From the NCBI GenBank assembly GCA_004356385.1, contig SMXL01000148.1:1-10070 (forward strand): DNA of 10,070 nucleotides, given 5' to 3'. The notes beneath the pieces are model-generated. The model did not search any database. It was not told the DNA's origin and worked only from the letters and a program-made list of their open reading frames with translations. Source of the stretch: Bacteroidota bacterium. GTDB lineage: Bacteria > Bacteroidota > Rhodothermia > Rhodothermales > UBA10348. The translations under genes were made by a program, and so were the position numbers. Of the stretch, positions 1 through 6,666 are shown in pieces (the stretch's first letter is position 1; each line of letters starts with the position of its first letter).

Positions 1-1
1 G

Positions 2-547
2 CGCGCAGCTGAATCAGAGAAATATCCCCATGTCACGTATTTCTTTAGCGGCGGACTGGAAGAGCCATTTCCGGGCGAGGATCGAATCCTGGTGCCGTCA
101 CCGAAAGTGGCCACGTATGACTTGCAGCCCGAAATGAGCGCCCCTGAACTCGCCGATAAAGTCGCCACGTCCCTGGCAGAAAACGATTACACCTTTGTCA
201 TTCTCAATTTTGCCAACCCGGACATGGTGGGTCACACGGGCGTATTTAATGCCGCCATAGCTGCAGTTGAGGCGATCGACGATGCCACGCGAACGGTCGT
301 GGATAGCGCAATTGCGAATGACTACACGATTAATATTATCTCAGATCATGGAAATGCTGACTGCATGATGAACCCGGACGGTTCCCCGTTTACTGCCCAT
401 ACAACCGCCCTGGTACCTCATCTGATCATAAAGAAAGGATTTGGCGGGCCAATTCGGGACGGTAAGCTGGGAGATATTGCTCCAACGATTCTCAAAATCC
501 TGGAGTTACCGATCCCGGCCGAGATGACCGGAGATGTGCTTATATAA
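2..547 (+). CDS. gpmI: 2,3-bisphosphoglycerate-independent phosphoglycerate mutase, C-terminal part (5' end outside window)
   Basis: This cytoplasmic glycolytic and gluconeogenic enzyme interconverts 3- and 2-phosphoglycerate using two Mn ions. Only the last 181 residues are here; the family is about 510 residues long. The reading frame is open from base 2 and the protein already matches the family before the first internal GTG at 92 (AESEKYPHVTYFFSGG, then EEPFPGEDR), so 92 is not the true start. Metal ligands of the alkaline-phosphatase-like domain are visible: Asp and His of NPDMVGHTG (codons 221 and 233), Asp-His of SDHGNAD (codons 344 and 347), and His of TAHTT (codon 398). The C-terminus (LGDIAPTILKILELP, then MTGDVLI) is the usual family ending, so the gene is intact at its 3' end. 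The next gene follows 34 bases later on the same strand and may be co-transcribed. The family call is essentially certain. Confidence 0.97.
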   Translation, partial: RAAESEKYPHVTYFFSGGLEEPFPGEDRILVPSPKVATYDLQPEMSAPELADKVATSLAENDYTFVILNFANPDMVGHTGVFNAAIAAVEAIDDATRTVVDSAIANDYTINIISDHGNADCMMNPDGSPFTAHTTALVPHLIIKKGFGGPIRDGKLGDIAPTILKILELPIPAEMTGDVLI

Positions 548-581
548 TATGATTCTGACTGCATTGAACAGCTAGACGAGC

Positions 582-1043
582 ATGGATCAGGTTCTTCGCT
601 ATAGTATTCCTGTTATTCATCCAATTGCGGTCCATTTTCCGTTCGTTCTTGTTTTACTTGGACTCGGATTTGGACTCGTCTGGCTCTTCAGAGATCGAAT
701 TCAGTGGTTGGCTACCGCGAGCTACATCCAGATCTTGGGATTGGCGGGAGCGATCGTTGCATATCGGTCGGGCGCCATAATGAAGGAGCAGAGCGAGGGA
801 GTACCTATTGTTGAAGAGCTGGTTCATCTTCACGAAGATGCTGCTCTCATGGCCACATGGGCAATCGGTCTGTCGGTTGTGGCTCTTTTGGGGGCACGTT
901 ATCTACATCGGATGAATACCTCGCATCCAGGTACCATGATCTGGGCGCGAGTTGCCGTTGTTTTCATCCAATTGGTGGCGGCGGCGTTGGTGGTTTGGAC
1001 CGCTCACATTGGCGGCACGATGGTCTGGGGGGTCATTTCTTAG
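582..1043 (+). CDS. DUF2231-type four-helix membrane protein
   Basis: A 153-residue integral membrane protein of unknown function. Four hydrophobic helices are visible at roughly residues 11-37, 42-64, 88-108 and 119-145, with short loops. The first helix begins with HPIAVHFP, the hallmark of the DUF2231 family. A conserved-looking His sits before helix three (HLHEDAALMATW), and helix four ends in TAHIGGTMVW, close to the family's terminal Gly/His motif. The spaced histidines at membrane edges would suit metal or haem ligation, but that is inference. The ATG at 582 begins 34 bases after gpmI with no clear Shine-Dalgarno sequence. It is preferred because the HPIAVHFP helix lies only eleven residues downstream. 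The gene could share a transcript with gpmI. Assignment to DUF2231 is by motif memory and is fairly confident; no biochemical role can be assigned. Confidence 0.78.
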   Translation: MDQVLRYSIPVIHPIAVHFPFVLVLLGLGFGLVWLFRDRIQWLATASYIQILGLAGAIVAYRSGAIMKEQSEGVPIVEELVHLHEDAALMATWAIGLSVVALLGARYLHRMNTSHPGTMIWARVAVVFIQLVAAALVVWTAHIGGTMVWGVIS

Positions 1044-1044
1044 T

Positions 1045-1167
1045 GTCCACATTCGTGGACGAAATTTCGGCCAAAAAGTATCAGAATTGATCGTTTTGCC
1101 TCTTTCGATCCCCATTTTCGGGGAAGATAAGAGCATTCCCGTCTGTGGCACACGATTGTCAGTGTGC
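1045..1167. other. Cluster of three short hairpins in the gap after the DUF2231 gene
   Basis: Three inverted repeats lie in the 180-base gap. GTCCAC (1045-1050) pairs with GTGGAC (1055-1060) across a 4-base loop, directly after the stop codon. TCCCC (1109-1113) pairs with GGGGA (1120-1124) across 6 bases. GCACAC (1148-1153) pairs with GTGTGC (1162-1167) across 8 bases. None is followed by a convincing T-tract, so they are not standard intrinsic terminators. They may cap or stabilise the mRNA end or belong to the leader of the next gene. I could not pick a reliable promoter in this gap. Confidence 0.4.
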
Positions 1168-1175
1168 AGTCTCAG

Positions 1176-1212
1176 GGTCCGGTTTACACGCAAAGAAACA
1201 AAATTCCGGACC
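1176..1212 (+). promoter_or_regulatory. Inverted repeat abutting the ribosome binding site of the exported repeat protein
   Basis: GGTCCGG (1176-1182) is a perfect 7-bp complement of CCGGACC (1206-1212), separated by an A-rich 23-base loop. The right arm ends immediately before the GGAGG at 1213. A folded stem would therefore stack against the ribosome binding site, and the arms could equally form an operator in DNA. The pairing is seen directly; a regulatory role is inference. Confidence 0.35.
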
Positions 1213-1217
1213 GGAGG
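1213..1217 (+). promoter_or_regulatory. Shine-Dalgarno sequence that decides the start at 1224
   Basis: GGAGG lies 6 bases before the ATG at 1224. It supports that codon over the upstream in-frame ATG at 1164, which has no such site and would put 20 polar residues in front of the signal peptide. Confidence 0.7.
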
Positions 1218-1223
1218 GATAAC

Positions 1224-2798
1224 ATGACTTTTCAACGACAACGACTTCGATTCACAGGGTATTTTCTCGTTCTTTTTGGACTCTTGATGGTGGCCGCGCC
1301 GGGCGACGCACTTGCTCAGCGGTCAAGATCATCGGAAACAAGAAGTTCCAAGCGGACTACGCATGTTGAAAAACGGTCGCGTCCGTCAAAATCCGGAACA
1401 GTTAAGCGTGGTAGCACGAAACCCCCAGCGGCAAAAGCGCGGTCTTCCAAATCACGCGTATCAAAGTCGCGTTCTTCGAAACTGGATGTAGCTCAGCGGT
1501 CTAGCTCTACATCTCGGGCATCGAAGTCGCGTTCGTTAAAACCCCGCGCGTCTAATACGCGTAGCTCTAAACCACGGGTAACGAAAGCGCGGACTTCTAC
1601 TCCTCGGGCGTCGAAACGGGGTAACAAGGCAAAATCAAGCGTGAATCGATCCCCAACGAGATCGTCTTCCAGGGCGTCATCGCCACAGAAATCACCTCGC
1701 AAAGCAGAATTTATACGAAAACCGGATAAAAACGTCTCGACTCGATCTCGGGTGAATCGATCTGAATCGAGCCATTCAGCTGATCGAGCTATCGAAGGAT
1801 CAGGCTCAAGGGCTGGGAACAGACGACGAGGCGTGGGCGCGACTAGAGCTCGAGCCCAGAGTTCTAGTTCCTCTCGAAACCGGGTTATCGATCGGGACGC
1901 TGGCTCCAGGCGAGGAAATATCCGGTCTGCCGGTTATTCGACGAGATCCAGGGGTTGGGAGCCTGTACGATTGGGCGTTCGACGACACCATAATCATCGG
2001 TACGTCCCGAGACTTCGAATATATACGCGACCTCTGCTTCGGATCCGCTGGCCTCACATTCACGTGCACATTTCGTGGCCGTGGGTGATCAGGTCAGGAA
2101 GGTACTGGGCACCTCGGTATCGGTACAGGCAGGTTGTGTATGTGCAGTCTAATTATGGAAGCCGAACCCGGATCTCCCAGGTTGAACTCGAAACCCAGTA
2201 TCGCCACCGGATCGTCTCATCGAACGATCAGATGGCGGAGCTCGAAATCAGTATTGAAGCCATAGACCTGTATTACGAAGGCAATCACCTTGGTTCGATT
2301 GAGTACATACCGGAAGATCTCGGGACGGTGTATGCAAAGGTCTATGCCAACGGAGAGATCCAGTTCGACCGTGAGGTCTTCATCGTGGGTGATCCGTATG
2401 AGGGCTTTGAGGTAATCTCCACGAGGTATTACAACGGGTATGTCCTGGACGAGTACAAAAGAGGCGACGGCTACCGAGCTGGCAAGCTCGATCTAAGATC
2501 CGGGACCGTATACCGCGTGAGCTCATCAAGGCTTTTTGACCCGTACGCGGCTTCGGGGTACATCCCCATATCGCTTCTACCCGAAAATGAGGGCTGGTTA
2601 TGGGATTACGGTTCTGAAGCGATGAGCGCCGGCTTGGACAACTACGACTTCTACTACGGCACAGCCGGCATCGGATTGAACTCGGGATCGACATACCAGT
2701 CCGAATCACGGCTTTCATCCGACGAATATCAGTTTCGCACACGAGCCGGTGCTGACGTGTTGTTTAGACGAGACACTGAAATACAGCGTATCGAATAA
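1224..2798 (+). CDS. Exported Arg/Ser/Lys-rich repeat protein with an unknown C-terminal domain
   Basis: A 524-residue protein I cannot assign to a named family. Residues 1-32 form a clear Sec signal peptide: a basic start, the hydrophobic core YFLVLFGLLMVAA, and cleavage probably after ALA or ALAQ. Residues 33-250 are low-complexity and strongly basic, built mainly of Ser, Arg and Lys, and include a 10-residue tandem repeat at residues 71-130. A short His/Trp/Arg/Tyr-rich segment follows (about 253-302, for example RWPHIHVHISWPW). The last 220 residues look folded and less basic, rich in Tyr, Gly and Asp, with motifs such as LYYEGNHLGSIEYIP, FDREVFIVGDPYEGFE and YIPISLLPENEGWLWDYG. No enzyme signature was recognised. 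A secreted or envelope-attached protein with a cationic linker that binds polyanions, surface polymer or peptidoglycan is a reasonable guess but unproven. The start at 1224 is chosen for its GGAGG and signal peptide. The gene stands apart from its neighbours, with gaps of 180 and 223 bases. Confidence 0.82.
   Translation: MTFQRQRLRFTGYFLVLFGLLMVAAPGDALAQRSRSSETRSSKRTTHVEKRSRPSKSGTVKRGSTKPPAAKARSSKSRVSKSRSSKLDVAQRSSSTSRASKSRSLKPRASNTRSSKPRVTKARTSTPRASKRGNKAKSSVNRSPTRSSSRASSPQKSPRKAEFIRKPDKNVSTRSRVNRSESSHSADRAIEGSGSRAGNRRRGVGATRARAQSSSSSRNRVIDRDAGSRRGNIRSAGYSTRSRGWEPVRLGVRRHHNHRYVPRLRIYTRPLLRIRWPHIHVHISWPWVIRSGRYWAPRYRYRQVVYVQSNYGSRTRISQVELETQYRHRIVSSNDQMAELEISIEAIDLYYEGNHLGSIEYIPEDLGTVYAKVYANGEIQFDREVFIVGDPYEGFEVISTRYYNGYVLDEYKRGDGYRAGKLDLRSGTVYRVSSSRLFDPYAASGYIPISLLPENEGWLWDYGSEAMSAGLDNYDFYYGTAGIGLNSGSTYQSESRLSSDEYQFRTRAGADVLFRRDTEIQRIE
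1434..1613 (+). repeat. Six-copy degenerate 30-bp (10-residue) tandem repeat
   Basis: Within the exported basic protein, residues 71-130 fall into six consecutive blocks of ten: KARSSKSRVS, KSRSSKLDVA, QRSSSTSRAS, KSRSLKPRAS, NTRSSKPRVT, KARTSTPRAS. The consensus is K-S/A-R-S-S-K-P-R-A/V-S. The DNA copies differ widely at third positions (tcg, tct and tcc for Ser; cgc, cgg and cgt for Arg). This points to an old expansion kept for its protein composition rather than a recent slippage array. Confidence 0.8.
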
Positions 2799-2860
2799 CG
2801 GACCCTGGCAACAAGATACGCTGTTGGGCGCCGTCTGTCTGTTGATGGGCGGTGCCCTTT

Positions 2861-2888
2861 TTGCTATTGTGAATCCACGATGTAGAAT
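2861..2888 (+). promoter_or_regulatory. Possible sigma-70-like promoter for the hrcA operon
   Basis: TTGCTA (2861-2866) and TAGAAT (2883-2888) are separated by 16 bases and match the -35 and -10 consensus at 4 and 5 of 6 positions. They lie in the 223-base gap before hrcA, leaving a leader of about 125 bases. This gap holds no other convincing gene. Promoters in this part of the bacterial tree often depart from the E. coli consensus, so the call is weak. Confidence 0.3.
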
Positions 2889-3021
2889 GCACCTGAGTCG
2901 GAAACACGGCCGGCGGCAACTGGGTTGGAGGGTGCGAGTGAATCGTTTGGCAGCGGACCACCGAAACGTAGAAACGCACGTAGAGTATTCCAGGATTGTC
3001 CACATTGACGAGTAGATCAAC

Positions 3022-4122
3022 TTGCCTCCAACGCAACAAAATTGCCTAACTGATACGAAACTGAATGATCGGGAGAGGATTATTCTCCGGTTGGTTGTTC
3101 AAAATTTTATCGAGTCGGCCGGGCCCGTCGGATCCAAGTATCTTTCCGATCGCTTTGGTCTCGGTATTAGTTCTGCGTCGATTCGAAGCACCATGAACAA
3201 GCTGGAGTCCAAAGGATTTCTTGAACATCCGTATACATCCGCCGGACGAGTGCCTACCAACCTGGGTTACAGGACGTTTGTTGATTCATTGATGGACTCG
3301 GCGATCGTTACCCGGAATGAGCGTAAGCTGATGAAGATTAAGCTCTCCGACGTCGTCGATGACTCGGAAGCGCTGTTTCGTGAAGGGTCGAAGCTCCTGG
3401 CACGCTTGGCCCAATTGCTTGGTGTGGTGCTCAGTCCGCACATTGCGACCGGTGTTCTCGAGCGTCTTGAGATCGTTCCGGTCGCGTCGGATCGGATCTT
3501 GTTTGTCCTAAGCGTAGAGGGCGGACTGATTCGGACGATTGTGCTGCATGTTTCCGTCGAGTTGAGGAGAGATCGTTTGGATCGGCTTGTTGAACTTCTG
3601 AACGAACGATTGGCCGGATTGACACTGGATGAAATCCGGAAAACGTGTGCATCTCGGGTCGTTGACTTGAAAGACGACGATACAGGCCTTGTCCAGCTCA
3701 TTCTGAACGAGTCTTCACATCTTTTTAGGGACGCTTCCGCAGACCGAACAATTGAGATGGAGGGGACCACCCATATCCTTTCTCAACCAGAGTTTACTGA
3801 TGCGGACAGCATTCGAGGTCTACTGGAGCTCATAGAAGATGAATCGTCTGTCGTACGGCTTCTGGAAAATCCGAAGGAAGAAAGGAATGAAAGACCCGGT
3901 CAAGCTACGGTTCACATCGGGCGTGAAATGGTCTCTACGGACAAACATAAAGGGAGAAATCGAAGCTTATCGGTCGTTACGGCGCCCTATTATCGTAACA
4001 ATATGCAGGGGACGATCGGAATTGTAGGCCCAACCAGAATGGACTATGCGCGTGTGATCGCACTGGTTGAAGGCGTCGCCATGTTGATGAGTTGGCCGGG
4101 TCAAAAAGCACATCGAGCCTAA
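3022..4122 (+). CDS. hrcA: Heat-inducible transcription repressor HrcA
   Basis: HrcA is the repressor that binds CIRCE operators and shuts off chaperone genes; GroEL helps keep it active. The 366-residue length is typical. Residues 14-85 form the winged-helix DNA-binding domain (LNDRERIILRLVVQNFIES, GPVGSKYLSDRFG, SASIRSTMNKLESKGFLEHP, TSAGRVPTNLGYR). A GAF-like domain with the family's inserted dimerisation region follows, and the protein ends with the family hallmark GTIGIVGPTRMDYARVIALV near residues 331-350. The start is TTG at 3022: an in-frame stop lies at 3013-3015 and no ATG lies between it and the conserved LNDRER. No good Shine-Dalgarno sequence is visible. It heads a cluster with grpE (69-base gap) and dnaJ. 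I find no CIRCE (TTAGCACTC-N9-GAGTGCTAA) upstream, so autoregulation is not evident from the sequence. Confidence 0.95.
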   Translation: MPPTQQNCLTDTKLNDRERIILRLVVQNFIESAGPVGSKYLSDRFGLGISSASIRSTMNKLESKGFLEHPYTSAGRVPTNLGYRTFVDSLMDSAIVTRNERKLMKIKLSDVVDDSEALFREGSKLLARLAQLLGVVLSPHIATGVLERLEIVPVASDRILFVLSVEGGLIRTIVLHVSVELRRDRLDRLVELLNERLAGLTLDEIRKTCASRVVDLKDDDTGLVQLILNESSHLFRDASADRTIEMEGTTHILSQPEFTDADSIRGLLELIEDESSVVRLLENPKEERNERPGQATVHIGREMVSTDKHKGRNRSLSVVTAPYYRNNMQGTIGIVGPTRMDYARVIALVEGVAMLMSWPGQKAHRA

Positions 4123-4191
4123 TGTCCAGGATCGGGCCGTCGATTCAATACAAAACAGTTTAATCCATTATTAAAAAGACAACGAGGCACG

Positions 4192-4842
4192 TTGGCAGAA
4201 AAGGAAGTCATAGAAAAATTGGAAGGTGAAAAGGTCGAGAGTCCTGAGGAAGATGAATTTTCTGAAGGGAAGGAAGCTTCGCAGGAGGAAGAGCAGTCCG
4301 ATGATTCGTCGAAAGAGGAGTCAGCGGATGGCCATTTTTCTAAGAAAGATTCGAAATCCTTGACCAAGGAACTCGAGCAGATTACCGATCAACTGCAAAG
4401 GCAGGCGGCCGAGTTCCAGAACTACCGGAGACGAACAGAGCAGGAAAAAAGTCAGATGGTACTCTTCGGAAAGAGTATGGTCATTCATCAACTACTTGAC
4501 GTGTTCGATGATTTTCACCGGTCGATTGAGGCTTCAAATCAAGCCTTTGAGGATGGAGATACGGCGGTCGTCGCGGCCTACGAATCGTTGAAGAGCGGTG
4601 TTGAGCTGGCCTACCAAAAACTCATGGACGAGCTTAAAAAGATGGATGTAGAACCCGTCGACGCTGTGGGCCAACCATTTGATGAAGAGTTACACGAAGC
4701 CGTCATGCAACAAGCGGTCGGCGCTGACGAAGAAGTCGGCGTTGTGATCTCGGAAATCCAGCGCGGTTTTCGAATGGGAGAAAAGGTACTTCGTCACGCA
4801 AAGGTGGTGGTGTCAGCTAAAGCGGAGCAGGACGATTCGTGA
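4192..4842 (+). CDS. grpE: Nucleotide exchange factor GrpE
   Basis: GrpE is a cytoplasmic homodimer that releases ADP from DnaK and so drives the chaperone cycle. The 216 residues show the usual layout. A disordered, very acidic Glu/Ser-rich tail covers residues 1-58, followed by a long coiled-coil helix (about 59-100, [20 protein letters not shown]). Next are the four-helix region ([16 protein letters not shown]) and the C-terminal beta domain with [20 protein letters not shown] and [17 protein letters not shown], which are strongly conserved. The start appears to be TTG at 4192, 4 bases after a GAGG at 4184-4187. The N-terminal tail is poorly conserved, so a start a few codons away is possible. 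The stop overlaps the dnaJ start by 4 bases (GTGA), indicating translational coupling. Confidence 0.95.
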   Translation: MAEKEVIEKLEGEKVESPEEDEFSEGKEASQEEEQSDDSSKEESADGHFSKKDSKSLTKELEQITDQLQRQAAEFQNYRRRTEQEKSQMVLFGKSMVIHQLLDVFDDFHRSIEASNQAFEDGDTAVVAAYESLKSGVELAYQKLMDELKKMDVEPVDAVGQPFDEELHEAVMQQAVGADEEVGVVISEIQRGFRMGEKVLRHAKVVVSAKAEQDDS

Positions 4843-5999
4843 GAGATTACTACGACATATTGGAAGTCGAACGGTCCGCATCGGACGACGATTTGAAGAA
4901 AGCGTATCGAAAGCTGGCGCTAAATTTTCATCCCGATCGGAATCCAGGCGACCAGGCAGCAGAGGAGAAGTTCAAGGAGGCAGCTGAGGCCTATGAAGTA
5001 CTCTCCGATGGTCGCAAGCGTGCCCGATACGATCGATTTGGACACGCCGGAGTTCGTGGGAACGGTGCAACGGGAGGTGCTGGTTTTCAGGACATCAACG
5101 ACATTTTCAGTGCGTTCAGTGACATATTCGGGAGCGGAGGGAGCGTTTTTGACGATGTATTCGGTGCTCAGACGAGGAGCCGGCGTCGCAGAGGGGGTCG
5201 GTCGGGAAGTGATCTTCGTATAAAACTTCCTCTGACGCTGGAAGAGATCGCGGAGGGGACCGAGAAAAAAATCAAAGTCGGGAAGAACCTGTCGTGTACA
5301 ACGTGCTCAGGAAAAGGTGTTGCTGACGCCGAAACCGGGTACGCGATGTGCGATACGTGTTCGGGAACAGGCGAAATTCGCCACGTAACCAACTCTGTTT
5401 TTGGTCAATTCGTAAACGTTCAGCCGTGTCCGAAATGCCGTGGTGAGGGCCGAATCATACTCAACAAGTGTGTGGATTGCGGTGGGGAAGGTCGGGTGAA
5501 AGGGGAAGAAACGATTTCTGTAAAGGTACCACCCGGTGTATTGGAAGGTCATTATCTTACTCTTCGAGGGGCGGGGAACGCCGGCGTGAGAGGTGGAGAA
5601 TCCGGTCATTTGCGCGTGGAGATTCATGAAAAACCCCATGAGCACTTTATGCGTGATGGATTGGATATCTATCACGAGCTCTTTCTTTCGTTTCCAGATG
5701 CAGCTCTGGGAACGGAGATCGAAGTTCCGACACTCAAGGGCCGTGCACGCCTACAAATTGACCCTGGTGTTCAATCCGGGAAACTTCTCCGGATGCGGAA
5801 TCGAGGTATTCCCGATCTCGAATCCGGTCGTCGAGGCGATCAGCTAATTCGAGTTCATGTCTGGACTCCGAACAGCCTCACGGACGAAGAACGTGAGACC
5901 ATCCAGGGGATGCGAGACTCTGATTCATTCACTCCTGAACCACCGATCAAAGGCGATGAACAGTCGTTTTTTGATCGGGTTAAGGACGTTTTTACGTGA
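4839..5999 (+). CDS. dnaJ: Chaperone protein DnaJ (type I, Hsp40)
   Basis: DnaJ delivers unfolded clients to DnaK and stimulates its ATPase. All type I domains are present in 386 residues. The J-domain covers residues 1-70 with HPD at 31-33, and a Gly/Phe-rich linker runs from about 71 to 115. The zinc-binding domain has four CxxCxGxG motifs, with cysteine pairs at 153/156, 171/174, 197/200 and 211/214. The two C-terminal beta-sandwich client-binding domains follow, including [18 protein letters not shown]. The protein ends FFDRVKDVF. The start is GTG at 4839 inside the grpE stop (GTGA); the very next residues (RDYYDILEV) are the canonical J-domain beginning, which fixes this start. The stop in turn overlaps a GTG of a small downstream ORF in the same 4-base arrangement. 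Neither dnaK nor groEL lies nearby, so the partner DnaK must be encoded elsewhere. Confidence 0.97.
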   Translation: MRDYYDILEVERSASDDDLKKAYRKLALNFHPDRNPGDQAAEEKFKEAAEAYEVLSDGRKRARYDRFGHAGVRGNGATGGAGFQDINDIFSAFSDIFGSGGSVFDDVFGAQTRSRRRRGGRSGSDLRIKLPLTLEEIAEGTEKKIKVGKNLSCTTCSGKGVADAETGYAMCDTCSGTGEIRHVTNSVFGQFVNVQPCPKCRGEGRIILNKCVDCGGEGRVKGEETISVKVPPGVLEGHYLTLRGAGNAGVRGGESGHLRVEIHEKPHEHFMRDGLDIYHELFLSFPDAALGTEIEVPTLKGRARLQIDPGVQSGKLLRMRNRGIPDLESGRRGDQLIRVHVWTPNSLTDEERETIQGMRDSDSFTPEPPIKGDEQSFFDRVKDVFT

Positions 6000-6133
6000 G
6001 TAACGGCTTGACTGAAAGACCTGCATACATCGACCTGAGTAGAGCGCCCAAACAGAAAGGCGAGACTTTAATGGCTCGATTCTTGGGTGCAGTTGATATT
6101 TCGACCATAATTCCTGTCTCTGACAGTCCATGA
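5996..6133 (+). CDS. Possible 45-residue small protein bridging dnaJ and the flavin reductase gene
   Basis: An open frame of 45 codons begins at a GTG overlapping the dnaJ stop (GTGA, 5996-5999) and ends in a TGA overlapping the ATG of the next gene (ATGA, 6130-6133). It starts [19 protein letters not shown] and ends in a mildly hydrophobic stretch ([20 protein letters not shown]). No family is recognised, and there is no signal peptide and no convincing membrane helix. An internal ATG at 6071 would give 20 residues. The double 4-base overlap repeats the grpE-dnaJ junction, and the next gene's ATG lacks a Shine-Dalgarno sequence. The ORF may therefore serve as a translational bridge, a real small protein, or both. 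A random open frame of this length is not rare, so confidence is limited. Confidence 0.38.
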   Translation: MSNGLTERPAYIDLSRAPKQKGETLMARFLGAVDISTIIPVSDSP

Positions 6134-6666
6134 AAAGCGAACAAACAAAATATCTGAAAGGGCAAGGCGTGGATACGGACCGGTTCATTTCGGGCATGCG
6201 CCACGTACCGACGGTAGTCACGGTCGTCACGATGGCCGATGACGCAGGGAATTGGGGGATCACGATCGGTTCTTTTGTAAGTCTCTCTCTGGACCCACCT
6301 CTGATTTGCTTCAATGTTCAGAAAACCATAGCGATTCACGACGCCATCGTAGATACAGATCATTTTATCGTTCACGTGCTCCGAGAGGATCAGGCGAATC
6401 TCTCCGATCTCTTCGCGCGATCGGACCTATCCGGCGAAGAGCAGTTTGAATCGATAGAATATGAGGTCAGCGAGAAGGGACTGCCTGTACTCAAGGATGC
6501 GCTTACAACATTTCATTGCAGTCAGTACAACCTCCTCCCGGGAGGCGATCATAGTATTCTGATTGGCCTCGTTGAACGTGTCTCAAACGGAAATCCGGGT
6601 CGCCCGGTCGTCTATCACCAACGGGCCTATCACGGTATCGGACGGCACATCGCCGACCATCATTGA
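6130..6666 (+). CDS. Flavin reductase-like domain protein (FMN-binding split barrel)
   Basis: A 178-residue protein of the flavin reductase-like family, whose members bind FMN and often reduce free flavin with NAD(P)H for a partner monooxygenase. The fold's signatures run in order. MRHVPTVVTVVTM (about residues 23-35) is the strand found near the N-terminus of these enzymes. WGITIGSFVSLSLDPPLICF (about 42-61) is the classic flavin-contact region. FIVHVLREDQANLSDLFA (about 78-95) follows, and a late GGDHSILIGLVERV (about 138-151) precedes PVVYHQRAYHGI. The ATG at 6130 has no Shine-Dalgarno sequence and overlaps the stop of the 45-codon ORF. No monooxygenase gene is adjacent, so the partner and substrate are unknown. 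Its 3' end overlaps the convergent DUF2400 gene by 7 bases. The family is confident; the specific reaction is not. Confidence 0.88.
   Translation: MKSEQTKYLKGQGVDTDRFISGMRHVPTVVTVVTMADDAGNWGITIGSFVSLSLDPPLICFNVQKTIAIHDAIVDTDHFIVHVLREDQANLSDLFARSDLSGEEQFESIEYEVSEKGLPVLKDALTTFHCSQYNLLPGGDHSILIGLVERVSNGNPGRPVVYHQRAYHGIGRHIADHH

Noticed and set aside
1060..1069. CGAAATTTCG palindrome next to the first hairpin
   Set aside because: A 10-base AT-centred palindrome is common by chance, and no partner copy was seen elsewhere in the window.
1164..1223. Upstream ATG giving the exported protein 20 more residues
   Set aside because: No Shine-Dalgarno sequence precedes it, it would bury the signal peptide behind a polar extension, and the ATG at 1224 has GGAGG at 6-base spacing.
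903..1241. 112-codon minus strand ORF over the DUF2231 gene end and the following gap
   Set aside because: It runs antisense through a gene with four clear membrane helices and shows no family features of its own.
2749..3015. 88-codon + strand ORF overlapping the end of the exported protein gene and filling the gap before hrcA
   Set aside because: It begins inside the preceding gene in another frame, has no Shine-Dalgarno sequence or recognisable family, and its composition looks random. Its stop at 3013-3015 simply marks the limit upstream of hrcA.
3267..3770. 167-codon minus strand ORF inside hrcA
   Set aside because: Antisense shadow of a clearly conserved gene; the Ser/Arg-rich translation is what the reverse of hrcA codons yields.
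5307..5675. 122-codon minus strand ORF inside dnaJ
   Set aside because: Antisense shadow over the zinc-finger and client-binding region of a well-conserved gene, with no family resemblance.
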